Shown: positions 36,227 to 45,029 of the stretch, one piece after another | Layout of the letters: each line of letters opens with the position of its first letter | How positions within the stretch are numbered: the stretch's first letter is position 1 | NCBI RefSeq assembly: GCF_000164865.1 | Contig: NC_014618.1 | Coordinates: forward strand, 868,001 to 932,000 | DNA: 64,000 bases | Reading direction: 5' to 3' | From: [Enterobacter] lignolyticus SCF1 | Lineage (GTDB): Bacteria > Pseudomonadota > Gammaproteobacteria > Enterobacterales > Enterobacteriaceae | The notes under the pieces: model-generated | Database searches by the model: none | The model's input: the letters and a program-made list of their open reading frames with translations, nothing else | Told to the model about the DNA's origin: nothing | Translations under genes and position numbers: made by a program

Positions 36227-37135
36227 CTACCAAAGATTCGCCGGGCATCGTTCCCTGATAATGTTCATGAATCCTTCGAGAAACACAGAAGGGAAACAGC
36301 TTTTACTGTGGATGAAGTGATAGTCGGCAACAGGCAGCTCCTCGGCGATTTTTACCTCATAAAGAGAAAGGTTTTTGTTCCTTCCACCTCCCATTTGCCG
36401 GGCAAGAACTGTAAGGTAGTCAGCCCTCGTCACCAGGCTCAGAATGGAAGAGATGGAGTCGGTCCGGATAGCCGAACTGACATCAATACCATATTGTTCG
36501 AGGTAACTGTTGAGCTGGTAATAATATCCAAAACGGGTCTCAGGCAGCACCCATTTCGCGGTCCTCAACTCTTTGAGGCTTCTGGCTCTGGCATATGGAC
36601 TAAGTACTGATGAGAATACCGCAAATCGGCTACTGAACAGCTTCTCAGAGTGATATTCACAGGCCAGAGAATTTCCTGATACGGTACCAATTGCGCAATC
36701 CAGCGTCCGGTTATTAATCATCGGCAGCAGGCTCGAAAGCTGGCCCTCGTGGATATTAATCGTCACCCCCTTATTAACCATCTTGAATTCGTTGATGACA
36801 TCCGGGAGGATGATATAACCCACGAGCGATGAGTATCCTACTGAGAAAGACTCACCGCGCTGACAGAATTCGCGCTGAACATCCGATACCGCGCGTTGCA
36901 TGCCGTGCACATAGGCAAGGGTGTGCGTGTGAAAAAGAGTACCGGCGTGGTTCAGAGAAACACCGACGTTCGTTCGTATAAACAGCGGAGTGCCGATATA
37001 GGTCTCCAGCTCTTTGATTACCCGGGTTACCGATGGCTGTGTCATATTCAGTGAGCGCGAAGCACTCAGTATTCCGCCACTGCGGGCCACTTCTAAAAAT
37101 ACCTGTAGATGTCGACTTTTGGGGAGCTCTTTCAT
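36227..37135 (-). CDS. LysR-family transcriptional regulator of the amidohydrolase locus
   Basis: 302 residues. The N-terminal winged helix-turn-helix (about 1-65, GGILSASRSLNMTQPSVTRVIKELE) is followed by a LysR substrate-binding domain. It is convergent with the DUF3100-M20 operon and shares its lower GC, so it is likely its regulator, although the usual divergent layout is absent. The effector is unknown. Confidence 0.88.
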   Translation of the reverse strand: MKELPKSRHLQVFLEVARSGGILSASRSLNMTQPSVTRVIKELETYIGTPLFIRTNVGVSLNHAGTLFHTHTLAYVHGMQRAVSDVQREFCQRGESFSVGYSSLVGYIILPDVINEFKMVNKGVTINIHEGQLSSLLPMINNRTLDCAIGTVSGNSLACEYHSEKLFSSRFAVFSSVLSPYARARSLKELRTAKWVLPETRFGYYYQLNSYLEQYGIDVSSAIRTDSISSILSLVTRADYLTVLARQMGGGRNKNLSLYEVKIAEELPVADYHFIHSKSCFPSVFLEGFMNIIRERCPANLW

Positions 37136-37582
37136 AGTGGTGCCAGAATAAATTTATAGACTGTGAGTACTTTGCTTATTTTGTTTTTATCCATACGGTT
37201 AGAGTGGTTATTAGTATACAGGATTACGGCCCCGGTAGTGATCATATATCTTTGTGTCCGGAATCTCATTTTTGTAATAAGTCTGGCGGAAAATGTCTAA
37301 GCGACCCAATATGATCCTGCCATAGTCAGAAATAACCGGCTTTCGTCAAACAGCGCATCGGAGACAAAATCCACGCCCAGACGTAATTCGGTTATCTCTC
37401 TGACCCATTCGCGCAGGCGTGCCCAGTTCGATCCGTTTCATCCTAGCTCTTAAGAACGATAGTCAGCATTTTCCTTCCTTCTCTATAGTGAATCTCAGTC
37501 GCTAACCCGCGGCTGGAAGTCACCCGGCGTCAGCGTCCGTTAAGCGCCTTTCTTATGATGGGAAAACTCATGGTGAAGCGAA
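37136..37582. other. Gene-free junction between LysR regulator and SDR gene
   Basis: 447 bases. The first 150 are AT-rich and hold the LysR promoter side. Then a GC-richer minus-strand open segment appears (entered separately), followed by 140 bases before the SDR start with no assigned promoter. This is where the AT-rich block ends and core-like composition resumes. Confidence 0.5.
37297..37437 (-). pseudogene. Minus-strand C-terminal remnant of an unrecognised gene
   Basis: A 46-codon open segment bounded by stops, with no start codon, ends LFLTMAGSYWVA and contains NWARLREWVREITELRLG. Its GC-rich codon use is like a core gene. It looks like the tail of a lost gene, cut off where the AT-rich block begins. 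The family is not recognised. Confidence 0.35.
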
Positions 37583-38365
37583 ATGAAGAGAGTGGTTGTG
37601 ATTACCGGAGGGGGAACCGGCATTGGCGCCGCCTGCGCTCAGCTGCTGGCGCAGGAGGGTGACCGGGTATTTATCATCGGACGCAGAGCGGAGCCGCTGA
37701 AATCGCTGGCGGCCCGCATTGGCGTACAGGCCCTGGTGGGCGATGCGGCCAGCTCAGCCTGTTGGCAGGACGAGCTGCTGCCCGCCATTTTGCAGGATAC
37801 CGGGCGGATTGATTGCCTGATAAGCAGCGCGGGCGGTATGGGGCTTGGGCGCATCACCGACATGGCTGACGCCGACTGGCAGCGCGCGCTGGACAGCAAT
37901 CTGAAGAGCGCGTTCGCCAGCGCCCGGGCCTGCCTGCCTTCGCTGATTCAGAGCCGGGGAAATATGGTGCTGCTTGCCTCGATTGCATCGTTGGCCGCAG
38001 GTCCGCAGGCGTGTGGGTATATCACCGCGAAACATGCCCTGATCGGCCTGATGCGGTCGATTGCCCGGGATTATGGCCCTCTGGGTGTGCGCGCTAACGC
38101 GGTCTGCCCGGGCTGGGTAACCACCCCGATGGCGGATGAAGAGATGCAGCCGCTGATGCAGGCGCATCAATTAAGTCTTGAAGAGGCCTATCAGCGGGTG
38201 TGCCAGGATGTACCGCTGCGCCGCCCGGCGAGTGCCGAAGAGATTGCCAGAGTCTGCCGTTTTCTGGCCTCCCCCGACGCCTCCATCGTTACGGGAGCCG
38301 TATTGGTCGCCGACGGCGGATCCACGATTGTCGATATCCCCACGTTAGCATTTACGTCACTGTAA
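37583..38365 (+). CDS. SDR-family oxidoreductase next to moaF
   Basis: 260-residue short-chain dehydrogenase. TGGGTGIG occupies the cofactor motif (residues 8-15), SSAGGMG replaces the usual NNAG, and the YITAKHALIG segment supplies Tyr and Lys. It is followed after ten bases by a MoaF-like gene, as in enterobacterial moaEF-type clusters linked to monoamine metabolism. The substrate is unknown, and a role in aromatic amine use is inferred only from that pairing. Confidence 0.85.
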   Translation: MKRVVVITGGGTGIGAACAQLLAQEGDRVFIIGRRAEPLKSLAARIGVQALVGDAASSACWQDELLPAILQDTGRIDCLISSAGGMGLGRITDMADADWQRALDSNLKSAFASARACLPSLIQSRGNMVLLASIASLAAGPQACGYITAKHALIGLMRSIARDYGPLGVRANAVCPGWVTTPMADEEMQPLMQAHQLSLEEAYQRVCQDVPLRRPASAEEIARVCRFLASPDASIVTGAVLVADGGSTIVDIPTLAFTSL

Positions 38366-38375
38366 GGAGCATCCT

Positions 38376-39173
38376 ATGAGTTCAGAAGCAATTTTTATTC
38401 AGGTCGGCGCATTGGCTGATGGTTTCGCCCCTCAGAGCAATACCCTGGAGAAGCAGAACGGGCTGGCGGGAAAGCGCCTGACGCTCCATTTCAGCAACGG
38501 TGGTACCGCAGAGTGCCAGTTTAATGATGAAAGCACCCTGAACTGGGGGGAGCATCAGGACATTGCCTACCGTGCCACCAGTATCCGCCCGGAAATCCTG
38601 TTCGTCGATTTTCTCGACCCGGCGCGGGAAAACGCCACCCTCACGCTGGTCGCTGATTGCCGGAAGGGAGGCTTCACTCTGGTGTACGGCAAACTACCCG
38701 ATGAAACGCAGGCGCGTCTGGATGCCTTTAGCCGGGTAGAGCAGGGGTTGCCGTTGACCGCCGTAGAGGTTGAATTCCGCTTCGGCACGCTCGACGACGC
38801 CATCGCTACGCCGCCAGGCTTTACGGATGAGCTGATAGGTATGCGCAACATGTATATCTACAGCCCCACTGAGCGCTACGAACATATCTACCTGAATGAT
38901 AATTTCTATGCCTGGCAGTGCCTGGAGGGGGTGGAAAAAGGGCTGGCGGATGTTGATCGCTGTCACTACGTTAAAGTGACCGAACAGCTCTACCTCTTTG
39001 TGTGGCGGGAGAAAATTATTCCTACGCTCGGCGTAGTGATGATTGACCTGCAGGCGAAGCGCACGGACGGCAAGATTTTGGGCTATCAGGCGAACGACTT
39101 TGCGGCGTTGAGCAATTTTGCGGTAGGCGCTTACGCGCAGGTATTAAATACCACCGTTTACCCGCGGGGATAA
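38376..39173 (+). CDS. moaF: MoaF-family protein
   Basis: 265-residue soluble protein recognised as the MoaF type (often annotated molybdenum cofactor biosynthesis F family, a misleading name unrelated to moaA-E of molybdopterin synthesis). It has two similar beta-rich halves; the second starts near residue 150. GLAGKRLTLHFSNGG and YEHIYLNDNFYAWQCLEG are characteristic. It is placed after an SDR gene with AAGGAG before ATG. In Klebsiella MoaF belongs to a monoamine-induced operon. Confidence 0.75.
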   Translation: MSSEAIFIQVGALADGFAPQSNTLEKQNGLAGKRLTLHFSNGGTAECQFNDESTLNWGEHQDIAYRATSIRPEILFVDFLDPARENATLTLVADCRKGGFTLVYGKLPDETQARLDAFSRVEQGLPLTAVEVEFRFGTLDDAIATPPGFTDELIGMRNMYIYSPTERYEHIYLNDNFYAWQCLEGVEKGLADVDRCHYVKVTEQLYLFVWREKIIPTLGVVMIDLQAKRTDGKILGYQANDFAALSNFAVGAYAQVLNTTVYPRG

Positions 39174-39177
39174 CGCG

Positions 39178-39345
39178 ATGCTGAGGCCTGACGTGTATCC
39201 AGATTTTAGCGGTAAGGTGGCGCTGGTCACCGGCGGGGATCCGCGTCAACGGCGTCGAGCCCGGGATGATTCGTACGCTGGCGATGAGTAATCTGGGAGG
39301 AGACTAACCAGTCCATCTCAAATGTCGTTCCGCTTGGGCGGCTGG
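39178..39345 (+). pseudogene. SDR-family dehydrogenase with large internal deletion
   Basis: The ATG starts a normal SDR N-terminus ending SGKVALVTGG (first 20 codons). The sequence then jumps, in another frame, to IRVNGVEPGMIRT, a stretch that in SDRs lies about 150 residues later. A final piece, NVVPLGRLG, follows in the third frame. The intact first frame yields only 37 residues. The middle of the gene, including NNAG and YxxxK, is gone. It directly follows moaF, so it was probably the third gene of that operon. Confidence 0.8.
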
Positions 39346-39426
39346 GGGTTTTGGGCAGTGGAATTGAAGGACTCCGGAAAGTTTGTTGGCAGCGTTGGCC
39401 TACACTACCCGCCGGGCAGGGGCTGA
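39346..39426 (+). pseudogene. GNAT acetyltransferase fragment
   Basis: Abutting the SDR remnant, GFWAVELKDSGKFVGSVGLH reads as the central strand region of a RimJ/RimL-type acetyltransferase, ending at a TGA at 39424. There is no start and no C-terminal half. It seems to be a second decayed gene fused by deletion. Confidence 0.6.
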
Positions 39427-39566
39427 GGAGGGCGTAATGACATCCTCATTTGAGGCATTGTGCCGCTCCCGGCGCTCCCCCCATCTTTATCCTCACGACC
39501 AGACACTTTCTTTCGCGCCAGGCGCCACATCATATCGCTGTCATTACGGTGATTGTTAAATATTTG

Positions 39567-39582
39567 TTTCATTGATCACAAA
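39567..39582 (+). promoter_or_regulatory. Putative CRP site upstream of glaH
   Basis: TGTTTCATTGATCACA fits the CRP pattern with a strong right half (TCACA), 120 bases before the glaH start. E. coli csiD depends on cAMP-CRP and sigma S through a single upstream site, which supports this assignment. Confidence 0.55.
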
Positions 39583-39701
39583 AAACAAACATATTTCGCA
39601 TTTTTATGCGCATTTCATAAAAATGTAGATATTTTTAATTTATGGCTACGAAATGAACATCGCAATGTCCCCCTGAGTCTCTACTGAGAGGTTTGATTCT
39701 G

Positions 39702-40679
39702 ATGAACACACTGACTGCCGTAAAACAGCATGCCGCCGACGTCTCCCGCAGCGCGAACGGTTTTACCGTTGCGCCTTCCCGGCAATCGCCGCGGATGCTG
39801 GAGCTGACGTTTTCCGCCCAGGTGACAAAGAAATTCCTGCAACAGGTCGAGCAATGGCCGGTGCAGGCGCTGGAGTACAAATCGTTTTTGCGGTTTAAGG
39901 TGGGCAAAATCCTCGACGACCTTTGCGGCAATCAGCTGCAGCCGCTGCTGCTTAACACCCTGCTGAACCGCAGCGAAGGCGCGCTGCTGATTGGGGCCGA
40001 AGGGATCGATAACGTCGCCCAGGCCGATGAGATGGTCAAACTGGCGACCGCCGTGGCGCACCTGATTGGGCGCTCGAACTTTGACGCGATGAGCGGGCAG
40101 TACTATGCGCGCTTTGTGGTGAAAAACGTCGACAGTTCGGACAGCTATCTGCGACAGCCGCACCGCGTGCTGGAGCTGCATAACGACGGCACCTACGTCG
40201 AAGAAGTCACGGACTATGTGCTGATGATGAAAATCGATGAGCAGAACATGCAGGGCGGGAACTCGCTGCTGCTGCACCTGGACGACTGGGAGCATCTGCA
40301 GCGCTATTTCACGCACCCGCTGGCGCGCCGCGCGATGCGCTGGGCCGCGCCGCCGAGCAAAAACGTCAGCCACGACGTGTTCCACCCGGTTTTTGATGTC
40401 GACGCTCAGGGGCGCCCGGTGATGCGCTATATCGATCAGTTCGTCCAGCCTAAAGATTTTGAAGAAGGCGTCTGGCTGAGCGATCTGTCGGATGCGCTGG
40501 AAAACAGCAAGAACATTCTTTCCGTACCGGTGCCCGTCGGGAAATTCCTGCTTATCAACAACCTGTTCTGGCTACACGGGCGTGACCGCTTTACGCCGCA
40601 TCCGGATCTGCGTCGTGAGCTGATGCGCCAGCGCGGTTATTTTGCGTATTCCACCCCCCACTACCAGACTCATCAATAA
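39702..40679 (+). CDS. glaH: Glutarate 2-hydroxylase
   Basis: 325-residue Fe(II)/2-oxoglutarate oxygenase (CsiD) hydroxylating glutarate to L-2-hydroxyglutarate in lysine degradation. Iron ligands H160 and D162 (ELHNDGTYVEE) and H292 (FWLHGRD) are present, and the length equals E. coli. The start MNTLTAVKQH is chosen by homology over an upstream TTG. It is the first gene of glaH-lhgO-gabD-gabP-glaR. Confidence 0.97.
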   Translation: MNTLTAVKQHAADVSRSANGFTVAPSRQSPRMLELTFSAQVTKKFLQQVEQWPVQALEYKSFLRFKVGKILDDLCGNQLQPLLLNTLLNRSEGALLIGAEGIDNVAQADEMVKLATAVAHLIGRSNFDAMSGQYYARFVVKNVDSSDSYLRQPHRVLELHNDGTYVEEVTDYVLMMKIDEQNMQGGNSLLLHLDDWEHLQRYFTHPLARRAMRWAAPPSKNVSHDVFHPVFDVDAQGRPVMRYIDQFVQPKDFEEGVWLSDLSDALENSKNILSVPVPVGKFLLINNLFWLHGRDRFTPHPDLRRELMRQRGYFAYSTPHYQTHQ

Positions 40680-40706
40680 GCGTTATCAGACGAAGGAAGT
40701 GAGCGG

Positions 40707-41984
40707 ATGTACGATTTTGTAATTATTGGCGGCGGCATCATCGGCATGTCCACCGCCATGCAGCTGATTGACGTCTATCCTGACGCCAGAATTGCGCTAC
40801 TGGAAAAAGAGTCCGCTCCGGCCCGTCACCAGACGGGCCATAACAGCGGGGTCATTCATGCCGGGGTGTACTACACCCCGGGGAGCCTCAAGGCGCAGTT
40901 TTGCCTGGCCGGCAACCGGGCCACCAAAGCGTTTTGCGATCAAAACGGTATTCGCTATGACACCTGCGGAAAAATGCTGGTCGCCACATCGAGCCTGGAA
41001 ATGGAGAGGATGCGGGCGCTGTGGGATCGCACCGCGGCGAATGGGCTGGAGCGTGAATGGCTGAGCGCCGCAGAACTGCGGGAGCGGGAGCCCAATATCA
41101 CCGGCCTTGGCGGCATTTTTGTCCCTTCAAGCGGAATCGTCAGCTATCGTGAGGTGACCGCGGCGATGGCCAAAAACTTTCAGGCCAAAGGCGGTGAGAT
41201 TGTGTATAACGCCGAGGTCAGCGCCCTGCACGAACATGCGGCAGGGGTGGTTATCCACACCCGCCAGGGGCAAGAGTTTGAAGCCGCTACCCTGATAAGC
41301 TGCTCGGGCCTGATGGCCGATCGGCTGGTCAAAATGCTGGGCGTCGACCCTGGCTTTATTATCTGCCCGTTCCGCGGCGAGTATTTCCGCCTGGCGTCGC
41401 AGCATAACCAGATAGTTAACCATTTGATCTACCCGATCCCGGATCCGGCGATGCCGTTTCTCGGCGTCCACCTTACCCGCATGATCGACGGCAGCGTGAC
41501 GGTCGGCCCTAACGCGGTGCTGGCGTTTAAACGCGAAGGCTACCGTAAGCGCGACTTCTCGCTTGCCGATACGCTGGAGATCTTCGGCTCCTCCGGCATT
41601 CGCCGCGTGCTGCAGAAGAACCTGCGCTCTGGGCTTGGCGAGATGAAGAATTCGCTGTGCAAAAGCGGCTATCTGCGGCTGGTGCAAAAGTACTGTCCGA
41701 GCCTGACGCTCAGCGATCTGCAGCCCTGGCCCGCGGGCGTGCGCGCGCAGGCGGTCTCGCCGGACGGCAAGCTGATTGACGACTTTCTGTTCGTCACCAC
41801 GCCGCGCTCCATTCACACCTGCAACGCGCCTTCTCCGGCGGCGACGTCGGCCATTCCTATCGGCGCCCATATCGTCAGCAAGGTGATGGCATTGCTGGAA
41901 AGCCAGAATAATCCCGGCCGCACGCTGCGCGCCGCACAGAGTGTGGATGCGCTGCATGCCGCATTCACCCGTTCATCTTCTTAA
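40707..41984 (+). CDS. lhgO: L-2-hydroxyglutarate dehydrogenase
   Basis: 425-residue FAD enzyme (YgaF) oxidising L-2-hydroxyglutarate to 2-oxoglutarate and passing electrons to the quinone pool. The FAD motif is FVIIGGGIIGMSTAMQL at the N-terminus, followed by HQTGHNSGVIHAGVYY. It completes the glutarate branch begun by GlaH, which needs 2-oxoglutarate as cosubstrate. It sits 27 bases after glaH. Confidence 0.97.
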   Translation: MYDFVIIGGGIIGMSTAMQLIDVYPDARIALLEKESAPARHQTGHNSGVIHAGVYYTPGSLKAQFCLAGNRATKAFCDQNGIRYDTCGKMLVATSSLEMERMRALWDRTAANGLEREWLSAAELREREPNITGLGGIFVPSSGIVSYREVTAAMAKNFQAKGGEIVYNAEVSALHEHAAGVVIHTRQGQEFEAATLISCSGLMADRLVKMLGVDPGFIICPFRGEYFRLASQHNQIVNHLIYPIPDPAMPFLGVHLTRMIDGSVTVGPNAVLAFKREGYRKRDFSLADTLEIFGSSGIRRVLQKNLRSGLGEMKNSLCKSGYLRLVQKYCPSLTLSDLQPWPAGVRAQAVSPDGKLIDDFLFVTTPRSIHTCNAPSPAATSAIPIGAHIVSKVMALLESQNNPGRTLRAAQSVDALHAAFTRSSS

Positions 41985-41998
41985 AACAGGAAAAGAGA

Positions 41999-43447
41999 AT
42001 GCAATTTCGCGATCCCGAGTTGTTCCGCCAGCAGGCCTTTATCGATGGTCAGTGGCGCGATGCGCATAGCGGCGAGGTGACGGCGGTCGTCAACCCCGCC
42101 AACGGACAGCGTCTGGGCAGCGTCCCTAAGATGGGCGCGGAAGAAACCCGCGAGGCGATCGATGCCGCTAACCGCGCGCTGCCGGCCTGGCGCGACTTAA
42201 CGGCGAAAGCCCGCGCCACCGTGCTGCGCCGCTGGTTCGATCTGATGATGGAAAACCAGGAAGATCTGGCCCGGCTGATGACGCTTGAGCAGGGCAAACC
42301 GCTGGCGGAAGCCAGAGGAGAGATTAGCTATGCCGCTTCGTTTATCGAATGGTTCGCCGAGGAGGGCAAGCGCATCTATGGCGATACGATCCCGGGCCAT
42401 CAGGCCGATAAGCGCCTGATCGTTATTAAGCAGCCGATCGGCGTCACCGCGGCCATTACCCCGTGGAACTTCCCGTCGGCGATGATCACCCGCAAGGCGG
42501 GACCGGCGCTGGCGGCTGGCTGCACGATGGTGCTAAAACCCGCCAGCCAGACGCCGTATTCTGCGCTGGCTTTGGCGCATTTAGCGCAGCGCGCCGGGAT
42601 CCCCGACGGCGTGTTTAACGTGGTTACCGGCTCGGCGGGCGCTATCGGCGACGAGCTCACCCACAACCCGATCGTGCGCAAGCTGTCGTTTACCGGCTCA
42701 ACGGAAATCGGCCGCTTGCTGATGGCGCAGTGCGCAAAAGATATCAAGAAGGTGTCGCTGGAGCTGGGCGGCAACGCGCCGTTCATTGTTTTTGACGATG
42801 CCGATCTCGACAGCGCGGTGGAGGGGGCCCTGGCCTCGAAGTTTCGTAACGCCGGGCAAACCTGCGTATGCGCCAACCGCCTGTACGTTCAGGACGGCGT
42901 GTACGATCGCTTCGCGGAAAAGCTCCAGCAGGCGGTCGCTAAACTGCAGCTGGGCGACGGTTTACAGCCCGGCGTGACCACAGGACCGCTGATTGATGAA
43001 AAGGCGGTCGCCAAAGTGCAGGAGCATATCGCCGATGCGCTGGAGAAAGGCGCTCAGGTTGTGGCGGGCGGTCACGCGCACGCGCTGGGCGGCAATTTCT
43101 TCCAGCCCACCATCCTGGTGAACGTTCCGGCGAATGCGCGGGTGGCAAAGGAGGAAACCTTTGGTCCACTGGCGCCGCTGTTCCGTTTTCACGATGAAGC
43201 CGAGGTGATTGCGCTGGCCAACGACACCGAGTTTGGCCTGGCGGCCTACTTCTACGCCCGTGACCTGAGCCGCGTGTTCCGCGTCGGCGAAGCGCTGGAG
43301 TACGGCATCGTCGGCATTAACACCGGCATTATTTCCAATGAAGTTGCCCCCTTTGGCGGGATCAAAGCCTCGGGCCTTGGCCGCGAAGGTTCTAAATATG
43401 GCATCGAGGATTATTTAGAGATCAAATACATGTGTATTGGTCTCTGA
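41999..43447 (+). CDS. gabD: Succinate-semialdehyde dehydrogenase (NADP+)
   Basis: 482-residue aldehyde dehydrogenase, same length as E. coli GabD. FTGSTEIG is the NADP site, SLELGGNAPF holds the general-base Glu, and NAGQTCVCANR holds the nucleophilic Cys followed by the second redox-sensitive Cys. It oxidises succinate or glutarate semialdehyde. In E. coli gabT follows; here the next gene is gabP after only 96 bases. Confidence 0.97.
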   Translation: MQFRDPELFRQQAFIDGQWRDAHSGEVTAVVNPANGQRLGSVPKMGAEETREAIDAANRALPAWRDLTAKARATVLRRWFDLMMENQEDLARLMTLEQGKPLAEARGEISYAASFIEWFAEEGKRIYGDTIPGHQADKRLIVIKQPIGVTAAITPWNFPSAMITRKAGPALAAGCTMVLKPASQTPYSALALAHLAQRAGIPDGVFNVVTGSAGAIGDELTHNPIVRKLSFTGSTEIGRLLMAQCAKDIKKVSLELGGNAPFIVFDDADLDSAVEGALASKFRNAGQTCVCANRLYVQDGVYDRFAEKLQQAVAKLQLGDGLQPGVTTGPLIDEKAVAKVQEHIADALEKGAQVVAGGHAHALGGNFFQPTILVNVPANARVAKEETFGPLAPLFRFHDEAEVIALANDTEFGLAAYFYARDLSRVFRVGEALEYGIVGINTGIISNEVAPFGGIKASGLGREGSKYGIEDYLEIKYMCIGL

Positions 43448-43471
43448 TCCCGAATCGATGTCCGGACGCGT

Positions 43472-43496
43472 GCCCCGACGCGGTAATGTCGGGGTG
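43472..43496. repeat. Hairpin in the gabD-gabP gap
   Basis: CCCCGAC/GTCGGGG arms with an eight-base loop lie where gabT would be expected. There is no T-run. It could be a REP-like element left or inserted at the deletion point. Confidence 0.5.
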
Positions 43497-43543
43497 CTCT
43501 CCCAAGTGAATCAAAACAACAACACATTGAGAGGGTAATAACT

Positions 43544-44944
43544 ATGGGGCAATTGTCACCATCGCATGCACTGGGCGGCGGGCTGAAGTCACGCCACGTC
43601 ACCATGCTATCCATCGCCGGCGTTATCGGCGCGAGTTTATTTGTTGGCTCCAGCGTGGCTATCGCCGAAGCCGGGCCTGCCGTTCTGCTGTCCTACCTGT
43701 TTGCCGGTCTGCTGGTGGTTATGATCATGCGGATGCTCGCCGAAATGGCGGTCGCTTCTCCGGATACGGGCTCGTTTTCGACCTACGCCGATAAGGCGAT
43801 CGGCCGCTGGGCCGGGTATACCATCGGCTGGCTGTACTGGTGGTTCTGGGTGCTGGTGATTCCGCTGGAGGCCAATATTGCGGCGATGATCCTTAACTCG
43901 TGGATCCCCGGCGTTCCCATCTGGCTGTTTTCATTGCTGATAACCCTCGCGCTGACCGGAAGTAATTTGCTTAGCGTTAAAAACTACGGTGAATTCGAAT
44001 TCTGGCTGGCGCTGTGCAAGGTGATCGCCATTCTGGCGTTTATCGGCCTGGGCGTGGTGGCGATTAGCGGCTTCTATCCTTATGCCGACGTCGGCGGCAT
44101 ATCCCGCCTCTGGGATCACGGCGGCTTTATGCCCAACGGCTTTGGCGCGGTGCTGAGCGCGATGCTTATCACCATGTTCTCGTTTATGGGCGCGGAGATC
44201 GTCACCATCGCGGCGGCAGAATCCGATACCCCGGACAAGCATATTGTGCGGGCGACCAACTCCGTCATCTGGCGTATTTCGCTGTTCTATCTGTGCTCTA
44301 TTTTTGTGGTCGTGGCGCTGATCCCCTGGAACACTCCGGGACTTAAAGAGGTCGGGTCGTACCGCTCGGTACTTGAGCTGCTGCATATCCCCTACGCGCG
44401 GCTCATTATGGACTGCGTCATCTTGCTGTCAGTGACCAGCTGCCTTAACTCCGCGCTGTACACCGCATCACGGATGCTTTACTCCCTGAGCCGCCGTGGC
44501 GATGCGCCGGAAGTGATGGGGCGGACCAACCGCAGCAGGACGCCGTACATCGCGGTATTGCTCTCGACCGGCGCGGCGTTTTTAACGGTTATCGTCAATT
44601 ACTATGCGCCCGCCAAGGTGTTTAAGTTCCTGATAGACAGCTCCGGCGCCATTGCGCTGCTGGTGTACCTGGTGATCGCGGTGTCGCAGCTGCGGATGCG
44701 TAAGCAGCTGGCGGGCCGGGAAAACGCCCTCAAACTGAAGATGTGGCTGTATCCGTGGCTGACCTGGCTTGTCATCGCTTTTATCACCGTGGTGCTGGTG
44801 GTGATGCTGTTCCGGCCGGGACAGCAGCTGGAGGTGCTTTCGACCGGGCTGCTGGGGCTGGGGATCATTTGTACGGTGCCCATCATGTCCCGCTGGAAAA
44901 AACTGATGTTGTGGCAAAAATCGGCGTGGCAGAATACGCTGTAG
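43544..44944 (+). CDS. gabP: GABA permease
   Basis: 466-residue amino acid-polyamine-organocation transporter with twelve predicted membrane spans, same length as E. coli GabP. The family motif SIAGVIGASLFVGSSVAIAE is in the first helix. It imports 4-aminobutyrate by proton symport. It follows gabD directly because gabT is missing, so imported GABA would need an aminotransferase encoded elsewhere (for example a puuE-type enzyme). Confidence 0.95.
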   Translation: MGQLSPSHALGGGLKSRHVTMLSIAGVIGASLFVGSSVAIAEAGPAVLLSYLFAGLLVVMIMRMLAEMAVASPDTGSFSTYADKAIGRWAGYTIGWLYWWFWVLVIPLEANIAAMILNSWIPGVPIWLFSLLITLALTGSNLLSVKNYGEFEFWLALCKVIAILAFIGLGVVAISGFYPYADVGGISRLWDHGGFMPNGFGAVLSAMLITMFSFMGAEIVTIAAAESDTPDKHIVRATNSVIWRISLFYLCSIFVVVALIPWNTPGLKEVGSYRSVLELLHIPYARLIMDCVILLSVTSCLNSALYTASRMLYSLSRRGDAPEVMGRTNRSRTPYIAVLLSTGAAFLTVIVNYYAPAKVFKFLIDSSGAIALLVYLVIAVSQLRMRKQLAGRENALKLKMWLYPWLTWLVIAFITVVLVVMLFRPGQQLEVLSTGLLGLGIICTVPIMSRWKKLMLWQKSAWQNTL

Positions 44945-45029
44945 CCTTGTTCTCCCGGCCGTCACTGGCCGGGATTTTGCCATTTAGGGCGCACATCGCG
45001 TTGCGCCTTAAGAGACGGGAGTTTTGCCC

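Noticed and set aside
37440..37582. Molybdenum cofactor riboswitch before the SDR-moaF genes
   Set aside because: Despite the moaF name these genes are unrelated to molybdopterin synthesis, and no such fold was seen.
33044..39700. Integrative element with attL/attR from tRNA-Gly
   Set aside because: No second copy of the tRNA 3' end and no integrase gene were found in the window.
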